A DNA stretch of 64,000 bases from Bactericera cockerelli (GCA_024516035.1 CM044961.1:6569515-6633514), one strand, 5' to 3'; counted from the stretch's first letter, positions 10,576 through 21,882 are shown. Notes: generated by a model from the sequence alone, not told the origin. Made by a program: numbers and translations.

Positions 10576-10834
10576 TGGCTATTATTTATTTATAGGAATG
10601 TTTTGAAGCAAGTCTTCTGGAAGTAAATCCAACTTCCTTTTTTCCCCTTGATTTTTCTACCTCTATAATTTGTCTCACTGCATTATTTTCCCTTTTCACA
10701 TTATTTATACTCCTTGCTTTCGAAAAACAATGGGCACGAATTATTTAAATCATTATAGTATCTCTCTTTGTTCCCGGCGCACAGCTTGATTCAATTTCTG
10801 TTTTCCTTATTTTCTTGTTGGATTTTATTCTATC

Positions 10835-10917
10835 CCTCATAATTTCTCTCTCTCTCTCATTCTCTCTCTCTCTCTCTCTATGTTTCTACCTCTTTGTCAA
10901 TTCATTAATAAAATTAA

Positions 10918-10994
<77 letters not shown>

Positions 10995-11430
10995 CTCTTT
11001 ACCCCAAAAAGTTAGCATTGAAGGATGTATTTTTTTTATTATAAAAAATAATATTTTTTTGATTTTTTTCAAAATCAATCTCTCGCTGTTTCTGCATACC
11101 TTTCTACTTTCCTCACTTTATCTTTCTTCTTTTCAATCTCTCTTTCTCAATATTAAGATATTCTAATTGTCAGTACATTATTAAGTTATTATTGTCACTA
11201 CCTACTTTTATGTTAAGTTATTATTATTATTGTTCATTCAGAAAGCAAAGGATGCCTGCAACTAGATTATTTTCATTACCTCTTTCCTACAAACTAAATC
11301 TCTCTATAATTCTCTCTCACACCAATAATTCTCATTTTTTTCTGCCTCTTTCTCGCCTATTTTCCCGGTACCCTTTTTTTTTCTCTCTCTCTCTCTCTCT
11401 TTCTTTATCTCTCTCTCTCTCTCTCTTTAT
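10835..11430. repeat. CT microsatellites
   Basis: Includes a long pure (CT)n run at about 10921-10992 and shorter runs near 10845-10880 and 11380-11428. No gene seen between them. Confidence 0.95.
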
Positions 11431-11564
11431 TTTGATAGAGTGAATGCAGAAAACAAAAGGTTCATGCGAATAATTTAGGACAGGCATTATTTTCCAGTGT
11501 CGGAGAGTAGGTAATATTTTTACTTCAAAATGTATTGTATCTTCCATTATCAAAATACACGTCC

Positions 11565-11800
11565 AATTGTGGACACAATACTTCCTCGTGATTCGTTCAC
11601 ATTCTTACACTTGGCAGTCAATTTTGAGAATTTATACTAATTTTACTAAATCACTTGCATCTCCAAAATCGCTGATCCATTTTTTTTCGAATTTATTTTA
11701 TATGGTAGAATACCGTTTTTTCTACATTCTAGATCTTACAAAAAAATTGACAGACAGACACAAAACTAAAGTTGCTCAGAAGGTTTACAGAAATATGAAA
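11565..11800 (+). repeat. Dispersed repeat related to 19655-20290
   Basis: Shares GGACACAATACTTCCTCGTG, GCATCTCCAAAATCG, TTTTATATGGTAGAATACCG and the ending GACAGACAGACACAAAAC with the longer copy at 19655. Internal sequence is deleted here. Confidence 0.75.
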
Positions 11801-11837
11801 AACAATAGAAAAATATATATATACAATAAACATAAAT

Positions 11838-11885
11838 CCTAACTAAAGAGCGGGTTATTGCCTATGGCAATCTCTTCCACCCAAC
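11838..11885 (-). repeat. GGAAGAGATTGCC module (family M)
   Basis: The minus strand reads GGGTGGAAGAGATTGCCATA followed by GGCAATAACCCGC. This module recurs at 20918, 27712-29100 (tandem), 43232, 46772 and 61483 and looks like the start of a short dispersed element's 3' part. Confidence 0.8.
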
Positions 11886-11904
11886 TCTTATGCATTAGTT
11901 CTTC

Positions 11905-12015
11905 TAGAAATGTGTGATAATTTTCATTGTTTACGCGCTAAGAAAATCCCTTCTTTTTAATGTTTCGTCTGGGGGTGCTGCAGTTCCACAACTCCTTAGC
12001 ACTGGCCGCGTCTGC
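11905..12015 (+). repeat. Dispersed repeat, GGTGCTGCAGTTCC family
   Basis: Matches 22145-22239 (CTAGAAATGTGTGATAAT..., GGTGCTGCAGTTCCACAACT, CTTAGCACTGGCCGCG). The second copy is the right end of a hAT-like element, so this is probably a solo end of the same family. Confidence 0.65.
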
Positions 12016-12465
12016 TATCCACCGCTGTTAATACTAATTACTCTCTGTCTGTTCAATAACAGATAGAGAGACTCGTTACGTGGGCCTTTCAAATTTTGGG
12101 ATTAAATTTTATGTTTGGGATTATTTTCGTGTTGTATTATATTCGTGTTCGGTATTATCATGATGGGGCTTGTTCTATAAGCCCACTAATAATTAGCTGC
12201 CCTCTTGTAAACAGATCACTTGTTTGGAAATTTTCCGCTTTGTATTGTCACATTAGAGTTTGATTGAACTATATAATATATAATTACATGACCGTGAGAT
12301 AGAAAATATGGACCTATGTATATGGACACCCAGATCTAATGTCTGGGTGGTGCGGAAGAGAATACCGTTGGCATTAACACCGCCCTTGAGCAAGCTTTGT
12401 TTTATTAATCTCAATTTCTAAGCTTTGTTTTATTAATCTTCAATATTCTAAAATTATACACTTAC

Positions 12466-12608
12466 GGTTGGGATACAGAGGCTGATTCACAGAATTGAAC
12501 TGCATGTTGTCCAAACTACACTCGTTCTGATACCAGTAGATGTAGAGGAATAGAGCAAACGTGCCAGACAGTTCTATACTGATGAAACTCGTCACGTAGA
12601 GCAGAAAA
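12466..12608 (-). CDS. Stargazin-like gene, exon C (TM4)
   Basis: 143 nt. The first base completes AG|T (Ser) with the last two bases of exon B, then come 47 codons and one base (C) that completes Gln with exon D. The acceptor is TTCTGTTCTCAG and the donor is GTAAGT at 12465-12460. It encodes the fourth membrane helix FLLYVTSFISIELSGTFALF followed by LYIYWYQ and the start of the tail (NECSLDNMQFNSVNQ). This helix position, and the small-residue pattern ISIELSG, fit TM4 of the calcium-channel gamma/TARP group, in which TM3 and TM4 follow a Tyr-Gly loop as here. The exon's acceptor half has been amplified into the neighbouring array at 12609-15180. Confidence 0.85.
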
Positions 12609-15180
12609 CTGAGAACAGAAGAGGTAGAAACATGTTAGAGGGACATACGTGCCAGACAGTTCTATACTCATGAAACTAATCAAAGCTGAGGACAGAAGAG
12701 GTAGAAACATGTTAGAGGGACATACGTGCCAGACAGTTCTACACTGATGAAACTCATCAAAGCTGAGGACAGAAGAGGTAGAAACATGTTAGAGGGACAC
12801 ACGTGCCAGACAGTTCTATACTGACGAAACTAGTCACGTAGAGCAGAAAGCTGAGGACAGAAGACGTAGAAACATGTTAGAGGGACATACGTGCCAGACA
12901 GTTCTATACTGATGAAACTCGTCAAAGCTGAGGACAGAAGAGGTAGAAAAATGTTAGAGGAACATACGTGTCAGACAATTCTATACTGATGAAACTCGTC
13001 AAAGCTGGGGACAGAAGAGGTAGAAACATGTTTATTTATTTATTTGTTACAATGTCTCCTTATTTTCTAGACATTTTACAATTTATTGATAGATTAAGAT
13101 GGTAGAAAGGTACAATATTGAAGGTATGAAGAAAGAAGTATATAAGAAATACATAGGATTATGTTAGAGGGACATACGTTAGAGGGACATACATATGTTA
13201 GAGGGACATACGTGCCAGACAGTTCTATACTCATGAAACTAATCAAAGCTGAGGACAGAAGAGGTAGAAACATGTTAGAGGGACATACGTGCCAGACAGT
13301 TCTACACTGATGAAACTCATCAAAGCTGAGGACAGAAGAGGTAGAAACATGTTAGAGTGGCACAACATGTGCCAGACAGTATTATACTGATGAAACTCAT
13401 CAAAGCTGAGGACAGAAGAGGTAGAAACATGTTAGAGGGACACACGTGTCAGACAGTACTACACTGATGAAACTCGTCACGTAGAGCAGAAAGCTGAGGA
13501 CAGAAGAGGTAGAAACATGTTAGAGTGGCACATGTGCCAGACAGTACTATACTAATGAAACTCATCAAAGCTGAGATCAAAAGAGGTAGAAACATGTTAG
13601 AGGGACATACGTGCCTGACAGTTCTATACTGATGAAACTCATCAAAGCTGAGGACAGAAGAGGTAGAAAAATGTTAGAGGGGCACATGTGCCAGACAGTT
13701 CTATACTGATGAAACTCATCAAAGCTGAGGACAGAAGAGGTAGAAACATATTAGAGGGAAACAAGGGGCAGACAGTTCTATACTGATGATACTCATCAAA
13801 GCTGAGGACAAAAGAGGTAGAAACATATTAGAGGGACACACGTGCCGGACAGTTCTATACTGATGAAACTCATCAAAGCTGAGGACAGAAGAGGTAGAAA
13901 CATGTTAGAGGGACATACGTGCCAGACAGTTCTACACTGATGAAACTCATCAAAGCTGAGGACAGAAGAGGTAGAAACATGTTAGAGGGACACACGTGCC
14001 AGACAGTTCTATACTGACGAAACTAGTCACGTAGAGCAGAAAGCTGAGGACAGAAGACGTAGAAACATGTTAGAGGGACATACGTGCCAGACAGTTCTAT
14101 ACTGATGAAACTCGTCAAAGCTGAGGACAGAAGAGGTAGAAACATGTTAGAGGAACATACGTGTCAGACAATTCTATACTGATGAAACTCGTCAAAGCTG
14201 GGGACAGAAGAGGTAGAAAACATGTTTATTTATTTATTTGTTACAATGTCTCCTTATTTTCTAGACATTTTACAATTTATTGATAGATTAAGATGGTAGA
14301 AAGGTACAATATTGAAGGTATGAAGAAAGAAGTATATAAGAAATACATAGGATTATGTTAGAGGGACATACGTTAGAGGGACATACATATGTTAGAGGGA
14401 CATACGTGCCAGACAGTTCTATACTCATGAAACTAATCAAAGCTGAGGACAGAAGAGGTAGAAACATGTTAGAGGGACATACGTGCCAGACAGTTCTACA
14501 CTGATGAAACTCATCAAAGCTGAGGACAGAAGAGGTAGAAACATGTTAGAGTGGCACAACATGTGCCAGACAGTATTATACTGATGAAACTCATCAAAGC
14601 TGAGGACAGAAGAGGTAGAAACATGTTAGAGGGACACACGTGTCAGACAGTACTACACTGATGAAACTCGTCACGTAGAGCAGAAAGCTGAGGACAGAAG
14701 AGGTAGAAACATGTTAGAGTGGCACATGTGCCAGACAGTACTATACTAATGAAACTCATCAAAGCTGAGATCAAAAGAGGTAGAAACATGTTAGAGGGAC
14801 ATACGTGCCTGACAGTTCTATACTGATGAAACTCATCAAAGCTGAGGACAGAAGAGGTAGAAAAATGTTAGAGGGGCACATGTGCCAGACAGTTCTATAC
14901 TGATGAAACTCATCAAAGCTGAGGACAGAAGAGGTAGAAACATATTAGAGGGAAACAAGGGGCAGACAGTTCTATACTGATGATACTCATCAAAGCTGAG
15001 GACAAAAGAGGTAGAAACATATTAGAGGGACACACGTGCCGGACAGTTCTATACTGATGAAACTCATCAAAGCTGAGGACAGAAGAGGTAGAAAACATGT
15101 TAGAGGGACATACGTGCCAGACAGTTCTATACTGATGATACTCATCAAAGCTGAGGTCAAAAGAGGTACATAGAAACATT
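12609..15180. repeat. Minisatellite derived from the exon C splice acceptor (about 28 copies)
   Basis: A unit of about 75-80 bases contains the exon C start and its upstream intron: GACAGTTCTATACTGATGAA, ACTCATCAAAGCTGAGGACA, GAAGAGGTAGAAACATG. On the minus strand each unit shows a pyrimidine tract with TTCTGTCCTCAG, then 37-48 bases of exon-like sequence. Most then show GTATGT, which the true exon lacks (it has GTTTGC). Two 137-base AT-rich inserts (near 13028 and 14224) mark a second-level duplication of about 1,197 bases. Confidence 0.9.
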
Positions 15181-15770
15181 TTAACTATCTATTACCTATC
15201 GTGTTCGCCATTCCTTGAATGATTTTGAATTTGGTCCTGAGGTGATAGTATGCGAAATTGCGAACCATACCATCTCAAAATCCAGACTTTCCCTTCATCT
15301 TTTATTTATAGTTCTACTTTTGTCCTATCACTCTTTTTCGCTCGTTTCTTTCTTTCTATTTCTCTCTCTTTCTCTCTCTCTCTCTGACTCATTCTTTTTC
15401 TATTGTATTTACCTACATCCGTTTCAAACTTTAGCCCGAAGCCTTTCCTTTTCCTTTTTTCTCACTTCTTTGTATTTCCCATTTCTCTCTCTTTCTATCA
15501 CTCCCTCATTCTTGCTATCTTTCACTTTGTCATATCCTCCATCATCTATCTCTTTTTCTCTTCGATTCTCTCATAGTCTTTTTCTCTTTCTTTCGTTTTC
15601 CGGTCTTCTTCCCCCTCTGTCATGTTTCAATTCCCTTTTTTTTTGTTATTATAACTATTTTTTCCATGCTTTTTGACTGTCCCTTTTTAAATATATTAAA
15701 CACAAGTACTTCTTTTTTATTTTCTGTCCTATCTTTTTTTTATCGTTCTCCTTTTATCATAATAATTATC
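15181..15770. other. CT-rich intron DNA
   Basis: Pyrimidine-rich with CTCTCT runs (15360-15390). The 153-residue frame at 15215-15676 is Ser/Leu/Phe-rich as expected from such composition and has no domain. No gene seen. Confidence 0.7.
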
Positions 15771-15771
15771 T

Positions 15772-15925
15772 TACCGACCTCAGTAGCTCGATCGAAAAGG
15801 TGGCAAACTTGTACCCTGAAGGTCGATGGTTCAAGTCACAAGTACAGCAAATATTTTCTTAAGTCGGAGTTTGAGTAATTGTGATATCACGATTGTTATT
15901 AACACAAATATGATAACTTTAACTT
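15772..15925 (+). repeat. tRNA-like SINE (family S1), diverged full copy
   Basis: The head is GACCTCAGTAGCTCGATCGA with B box GATGGTTCAAGTCAC. The tail is GTTTGAGTAATTGTGATATC and AACACAAATATGATAAC. Confidence 0.8.
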
Positions 15926-16469
15926 ATTAATTAGCTCTGTCTATATCTCTCTTTCTCTTCGATTTTATGCCTAATTTTTTTTTGTTTGCCATTGGTTGTT
16001 ATTCTCCTTATCATTGGAATTTACCATACAGCCAATTATGCCTACATAAAAATAATAATATTAAAAATATATTTCTTGCTCTCCTTACTTCTCTCATTCT
16101 CTCTCCCTCTATCTCCTTCGTTATCTCTTTATGTAAGTACAATTTCGCTTACGCATTTCTGGCACAATGAAATTACAGAAAAAAATTAAAATTTCATCTC
16201 CAGTAATATTTTTAATTAACAGAAGGCACCGTACATTTTTATTACGAAACAGGCCCGTTTTTTTTCTTCTCTCTCTTCATGTACTTGTTCAGGCTAGAAT
16301 AAATGAAGCTCCTGTTGAAATTACGAGTGTTTCACAGTCCAAACGTACATAGGTACATTTTGTTTGTTTTATTACTTGGTAGTACTCGTATCTCTAGATT
16401 CAGAGAATATTGGTTGGTTACCACTCGTATGCTCGTTTGTTTTGGGTTCTGGGTTCGACTTTCTTTTTT

Positions 16470-16645
16470 ACAAATATAATAATACTCTTTACTGGAAGGT
16501 AACCATTAGGCGAGGATAGTGTTGCAAGAATTTTCTACCGCCTAAACTTCAGGGTCTTATTATTATGTGCAAAATCGAATGAATGAGGAAAAATTCAGGA
16601 ATCGGGTTGGATTCGAACCAAAGAATTCCATGCAGTTGAAAACGA
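16470..16645 (-). repeat. tRNA-like SINE (family S2)
   Basis: The minus strand carries B box TTTGGTTCGAATCCAACC, then TAATAATAAGACCCTGAAGT and the GGTTACCTTCCAGTAAAGAG tail. Confidence 0.75.
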
Positions 16646-16914
16646 CGATAAACGCAAATTAAAAATATGAGGGTTTAACTGGCTTGATAATCAAGCAAAA
16701 CCTTAGTTTACCAATGCTAAGAAAAACAAAAAAAGCTTGCTGAATTCGTAAATCTCCGAACCTACATTAAGTTATAAGTTAATAGTTTTTTGACAAAACC
16801 CTAGGAAATTCGTAAGTCTCCTCCCTCACCAATTGGGCAATTGTAGCGATTTTCGAAGGATATAATAAAGTCGTGTGATGTGCATAGTTTATATCTCACT
16901 CTATTTCTTTTACC

Positions 16915-17470
16915 TCTCCATTTTCTTCCTCCTACTCCTCCTCCTCTTCCTCCTTTTCCTCCTCCTTCTCCTCTTTCTCCTCCTCCTCCTTCTTCTCCTC
17001 CTCCTTTTCCTCTTCCTCTTCTTCCTCAGCCTCCTCCTGCTCTTCCTCTTTCTCCTCCTCTTCCTCCTCTTCCTCCTTCTCCTCCTCCTAATCCATTTCC
17101 TCCTCCTCCTCTTCCTCCTTCTCCTCCTCTTCCTCCTTTTCCTCCTCTTCCTCCTTTTCCTCCTTTTCCTCCTTCTCCTCCTCCTAATCCATTTCCTCCT
17201 CCTCCTCTTCCTCCTTCTCCTCTTTCTCCTCCTCCTGTTCCTTATGCACTTCCTCCTCTTCTTCCGCCTCCTACTGCTCTTTCTCCTTTTTCTCCTTCTC
17301 CTCCACCCCTTCCTTCTTCTCCTTCTCCTCCTCCTTCTCCTTCTCCTCCACCCCTTCCTTCTTCTCCTTCTCCTCCTCCTTCTCCTTCTCCTCCTTCTCT
17401 TCCTCCTCCTCCTCCTTCTTCTCCTTCTCCTCCTCTTTCTACTCTTCCTCACCCCTTCCTTCCTCTCCTT
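16915..17470. repeat. 556-bp homopyrimidine/homopurine tract
   Basis: Almost pure CTCCTC/CTTCTC on the plus strand, with very few purines (for example near 17090, 17180 and 17240). Local duplications include TAATCCATTTCCTCCTCCTC (17089 and 17186) and CACCCCTTCCTTCTTCTCC (17304 and 17349). The Pro-, Leu- and Arg-rich frames on both strands are artefacts. Confidence 0.95.
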
Positions 17471-17612
17471 AATTTCTACTCTCATCCAGCTACCTAACTT
17501 CGCTTTCACCTAAATTTCCACTTACGTTTTTAATTAATCAAACAAGTCATTCATTTTCATTTGTGAACTTTTTTTCTTTTTCTGTTTATCCATTTCTTGT
17601 GTTATCTTTCTG

Positions 17613-17643
<31 letters not shown>

Positions 17644-17699
17644 TTTAAAGACAAGTGTTTCACAACCTTTTTTATTTCGTAGTCGTGAAACCTATATTC

Positions 17700-18420
17700 T
17701 ATCTAATATTCTCCTTTTTCTCTCATTCTCTTTCTCCTGTTAGTTTTCTCTTTCATAATTATTTCGCTTTAAATTTCTCTAACTCACCTTAGTTATTTTC
17801 ATCTCCTATTTTCTTCCTTTGTTTTATTATTCCCTTTTCCTCTCTCTCACTTTCTCTCTCTTCTTCTACTTCTTCTTTAGGTAAAAGACCTTTCCCTTGT
17901 CTCTCTAATTAACCTTTTCCATAATTATACTGATCCTTTTCTCTCTCTCTCTTTAACCTTCTTGCTGTCAATTTTATTATCTCTTTCCTTATTATCTCCC
18001 CTCTCTCTTTCTTTCTCTCTTTCTTTTACCTTCTTCTTGTCCCTCTAATTATCTCTATCCTTATTCTCTCCCCTCTCTCTTTCTTTCTCTCTTTCTTTTA
18101 CCATCTTCTTGTCCCTCTAATTATGTCTATCTTTATTCTCTCCGCTCTCTCTTTCTTTCTCTCTTTCTTTTACCTTCTTCCTGTCCCTCTAAATATCTCT
18201 TTCCTTATATCCTCTCTGTCTCTTTCTTTTACCTTCTTCCACCCTAATTATAACTCTCCTTATACTTCCCCATTTTTTCTCCCTATCTACTCCCCCTCCA
18301 TCTTTTTCTCTTCCTACGTCTACAATAATTATATGTCACTTAAATTCTCTCTCCTGTCTGTAACGCCTTTTCTTATGACACCTTTTTTTCTTTGCCTTTT
18401 AAAATAAAATTTATTTTTCC
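17700..18420. repeat. CT-rich minisatellite
   Basis: A unit of about 64 bases (CTCTCTTTCTTTCTCTCTTT, CTTGTCCCTCTAATTA) repeats about three to four times between 17990 and 18200, with decayed CT-rich flanks. Confidence 0.75.
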
Positions 18421-18767
18421 ACCTCAACATTTTTTTTTTTCACGGCGCCGCGCACCTCCTTTACCCACACTCTTTTACTTTCCTTCTCCTGCAGAAAGGA
18501 GTGAACTGTGAACTCTCCAAATTTTTGGTTGTCAGATTTCTTCGCCAAAACACAAAGAGATAATTTGGGTCCTCAGGGGTTTTTTTTTTAATAATAGTTT
18601 ATTTATTTATTTTCTTTTTAAAGAAACATTCATACAGAGGTACTTCTCCTAAGCTTTGAAGGGCTAGTAAGAGAATATGGTTGAAATCCAAAGACTGAGC
18701 CATTTAGACAGAGCCATCCAAAGACGCTAACTGTTACCTTTGAATCATCAGAAGCGATCAGCGTACC

Positions 18768-18936
18768 AGATGCAGTTTTCCCATAAACCCGGCCTAAGTG
18801 GGGCAGGAATTGCCAGCCTGACATGTTCGGAGAGAACAGAATTTTCTGTGCAAAAAGTCTGCTCCAACCGGGAATCGAACTCAGGATCTCTGGACTACGG
18901 GCAGCAGTCACAACCGTTACGCCACGGAGTAGCTAA
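18768..18936 (-). repeat. tRNA-headed SINE (family S5) with the 5S-SINE body
   Basis: The minus-strand head reads CGTGGCGTAACGGTTGTGAC and CTGAGTTCGATTCCCGGTTG (A and B boxes). It is followed by GAATTCTG-like linker and a body (GCTGGCAATTCCTGCCCCAC) similar to that of the 5S-derived SINE. Confidence 0.8.
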
Positions 18937-19135
18937 TGTGACTAAGGTAAGTCCGAGAGCTGAAGAAAGCTGTGTGCTGTTCACACCAGTTTATTATGTC
19001 ATCATTAAATTAAAAATGCCGCTCTCAATGCTCATTACTCCTCTTCTGTTCACCTAGATTTCCGCCTATTATTATTTTTTCTGAATCTCTTTTTCTCATG
19101 GCCTAGTTTATTTATGCTCTTTTAACGTCTCTTTA

Positions 19136-19330
19136 CAGTGCATGGTCATATCACGACGGGACTGTTACCTTCCATTCGCAGGAAACTTACAACCCTGCTA
19201 TCCACATTTACCTCACCCGGCCTGGGTTGGGAAGGAATGTCAGCATCACGAAGTCGTTACCTCGCTGGACGTTGCTTAACTTCGTTGATCCTACGAGAAG
19301 CGGTGCATTTAAAGCGAGATCGACTGACTT
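19136..19330 (-). repeat. 5S rRNA-derived SINE, most complete copy
   Basis: The minus strand runs from the 5S-like head (TCTCGTAGGATCAACGAAGT, TAAGCAACGTCCAGCGAGG) through GATGCTGACATTCCTTCCC, GGCCGGGTGAGGTAAATGTG and TTTCCTGCGAATGGAAGG, to CGTGATATGACCATGCAC. It begins at the A-box side of the 5S internal promoter and lacks the 3' third of 5S rRNA. Confidence 0.85.
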
Positions 19331-19654
19331 ATTTATGTTTAATTTAATCAACCACCCTCGGTAGCTGAGTGGTCCAGGCAACACCTGCAATCTCTGCCTT
19401 GCCCTATTTGTCTGTCCCTTTCTTCTCTTTCCCTGAATTTATCTCTAGGCCTTTCCCCATCTTTCTTTACCTTTATCTCTCCATTCCCTTAATTTATTTT
19501 ACTCTCTCTCTCTCTCTCTATCTTTTCCTTATTTACCACCCCCCCTCATCCCATTTTCACTTTAATTTGACTTGTTTAACGCAAAGTTTAAAGGCGACAG
19601 AGATCAAAGGTTCTGCCAACGTATCAAAAGATATAAAAAAAACACTGCCAATTA

Positions 19655-20335
19655 TGGACACAATACTTCCTCGTGATTGCTTCACATTGTAAACACGTGC
19701 CAATTTTGAGATTTTATAGAAAATTACATGTATCTCCAAAACGACTCAACCGATTTTCTTCAAATTTGTTTTATATGGTAGAATATCGTTTTTTATACAT
19801 TCTAAATTCTACAAGAAATTCTGTATCGGCAAGTCGTGGTCCTTATTTTTTTACTTTTTTGTTAAAAATTTCGGATTTTCTTAAATATCAGAGTCAAATT
19901 ATAATTAATTTAAAAATAAATATAAACAACCTATGTTAAACAATAATATGCATATTCTCACAAAATTTCATTGAAATCGAGTGTACCGTTCACGAGATAT
20001 AAGCGTTTAAGTAAAAAGTTAGTGGTCAGGCGCATGGTCTCTTTCACCCAGAACCGCTGGTATGAATTCAATGAATTTAAAATGGGACCATCTACAGAGT
20101 GTCTCCTAGATGTGTGCAAAATTTCATCAAAATCTGTCGAGTAGTTTCCGAGATTTGCGCGTTACAAGGAATCGTTTTTACAGACCGACAGACAGACAGA
20201 CAGACAGACAGACCGACAGACCGACAGACAGACACAAAACCAAATTTACTCAGTAGGTTATGAAACGTCCAGAAATATGAAAAAAAATGAAAATCGGAGC
20301 AAAAAAATATTTTTTTTTACAAAAACGAACACAAT
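19655..20335 (+). repeat. Dispersed repeat ending in a GACA microsatellite
   Basis: Contains phrases repeated in many insect interspersed repeats (CAAAATTTCATCAAAATCTG, GTAGTTTCCGAGATTTGCGC), then GACAGACAGACAGACAGACA at about 20180-20232 and CACAAAACCAAATTTACTCA. A shorter relative lies at 11565-11800. The 36-nt palindrome follows at 20336. No intact protein frame. Confidence 0.75.
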
Positions 20336-20371
20336 ACTTCCGATTTCTAATATTAGAAATTTCTCGGAAGT
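20336..20371. repeat. 36-nt palindromic motif, copy 2
   Basis: Same motif as 7541-7576 in opposite orientation, preceded by AACACAAT as at 25193. Confidence 0.8.
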
Positions 20372-20444
20372 AATATGAAACAGGAGAAATTGACATACTC
20401 ATTTTGCTGCTTTGTGTTACCTATACCATTATACTATTACTAGT

Positions 20445-20672
20445 GCACTGGTAGTCAAGTGGTTAACGCGCTAGTCTGGTAATCCAGGTAGCGTAGGGAT
20501 CCATTTTTTCGAATTCCACCCAGTGCATGAATATTTCCTCATGAATTCGAGTAACCACATAATAATAAGACTCTGACTGAGGGTTAGGTAGCAGAAATGC
20601 TTTGAGCATTAACCTCGCCTGGTGGATATACCTTCCACGGCTTCCACCAAAGAGTGTTATTATTATTACTTT
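20445..20672 (+). repeat. tRNA-like SINE (family S2), most complete copy
   Basis: Head GGTAGTCAAGTGGTTAACGC and a B-box remnant (TTTTTTCGAATTCCACCC). Then come CCACATAATAATAAGACTCT, GAGCATTAACCTCGCCTGG and TTCCACCAAAGAGTGTTATT. It ends in an ATT microsatellite. Confidence 0.8.
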
Positions 20673-20711
20673 CCATTATAATTTTTAACTACCTATACTA
20701 TTATTGATATT

Positions 20712-20885
20712 AAGGTTCCTAAAGACATGGAGAAAGCAACGTCCAGTGAGGGTGAAAACTTCGTGATGCTCGCATTCGGGCAGGGTGAGGTTAAAGTGGG
20801 TAGCATAGCACGTTTGTGAGTTTCCTGTGAATGGAGGGTAAGATCCCAATCGTGATGCAGTTGAAAGTGACGTTAAACCCGAAAA
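20712..20885 (+). repeat. 5S-SINE body, 5'-truncated
   Basis: Starts at AAGCAACGTCCAGTGAGGG (the 5S-like boundary) and runs through GTTTCCTGTGAATGGAGGG to GAAAGTGACGTTAAAC, the family 3' end. Confidence 0.75.
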
Positions 20886-20917
20886 TAAAAAAAATAAACA
20901 AAATATATACAATACAT

Positions 20918-20985
20918 AATGTCCTAACTAAAGGGCGGGGTTATTGCCTATGGCAATCTCTTCCACCCAAACTTTTGAATGGGTG
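20918..20985 (-). repeat. Family M module
   Basis: The minus strand reads TTGGGTGGAAGAGATTGCC, GGCAATAACCCCGCCCTTTA and GTTAGGACATTATG. Confidence 0.85.
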
Positions 20986-21375
20986 TGTTAAAAAAATAGT
21001 ACAATAAAAGCGTCTCCTAACTTGTGGTCCACCCTGGAATCGTACGCCAACAAACAAGTTTGAATTTTCAGCAGTAATTGCAAGAAATTGCAACGCGAGC
21101 ATTTTCTTTATTAGATTCCTTACCAGATGCAGTTTTCCCATAAATTGCATTTCTAAAACGTTCCCTTCGACTTTTCCAAGGAGCTGCCAGAGTAGAATTT
21201 TCCAGATGCGATTTCAAGTATTGCTATTTATTGTTCTTCAGCTTCCTTTTACATCTCCTTTTTCTCTTTCTAGTTGAATTTTCACTAGTCTTTCTGCAAT
21301 TATTTTTCTCTTTTTTAATTTGGTATAGTTCCAACTTTAGTATTTGTTTAATTGGTGTAGCCCGCTATTTATATA

Positions 21376-21500
21376 ATAATAAAACTCTTTAGTGGAAGGT
21401 AAACACCAGGCGAGGTTAATGCTCAAAGCATTTTTCTACCACCTAACCCTCAGAGTCTTATTATTATGTGGTCTCAAATTAATGAGGAAAAATTATATAA
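21376..21500 (-). repeat. SINE S2 tail fragment
   Basis: Complement of the 20545-20665 segment: CTCTTTAGTGGAAGGTAAAC, CAGGCGAGGTTAATGCTCAA and CTTATTATTATGTGGTC. Confidence 0.8.
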
Positions 21501-21710
21501 AATATACTATGATTGTTTCACAGCTTTTTTTATTCCAGGCATGAATCAGCAGCTATTGTAGATTCTTGTAATTTGTGTTGTAGGTTGCCCATCTCGTAGT
21601 TTGCCATTAATGTGCGAGAGTTGACACAATCACACAATACGCCCCATTCAGATGCTGGATCAACACGAGGGCACCGGAAAGTAAGCCTTGTAACCTAATT
21701 TTGAATAAAA

Positions 21711-21860
21711 AAGTTATCATATTTGTGTTAATCACTTTCGTGTTCTCACAACTACTCAAACACGCTTTACTAAATCTACGCTGAAACCGGGACTTGAACC
21801 ATCGACCTCCAGGTTACAAGTCCGCGGCCTTATGGATCAAGCAACTGAGGTTGGTCATAA
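21711..21860 (-). repeat. tRNA-like SINE (family S1), complete copy
   Basis: The minus-strand head begins at about 21860 (AACCTCAGTTGCTTGATCCA) and the tail ends with GATTAACACAAATATGATAA. It lies just outside the hAT-like element at 21883. Confidence 0.85.
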
Positions 21861-21882
21861 TTTTGAATAATTGGGTCTCAAT

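Noticed and set aside
12609..15180. CRISPR-like array
   Set aside because: Units are contiguous and include the spacer-like part in the repeat; the sequence derives from an adjacent exon in a eukaryotic genome.
16875..17513. Three long frames (Leu-rich, Pro-rich and Arg-rich) on both strands
   Set aside because: All come from the same polypyrimidine tract; open frames there are expected from lack of stop codons in such composition.
19136..19330. Possible 5S rRNA gene
   Set aside because: Only the promoter half matches 5S rRNA, and it continues into a dispersed SINE body.
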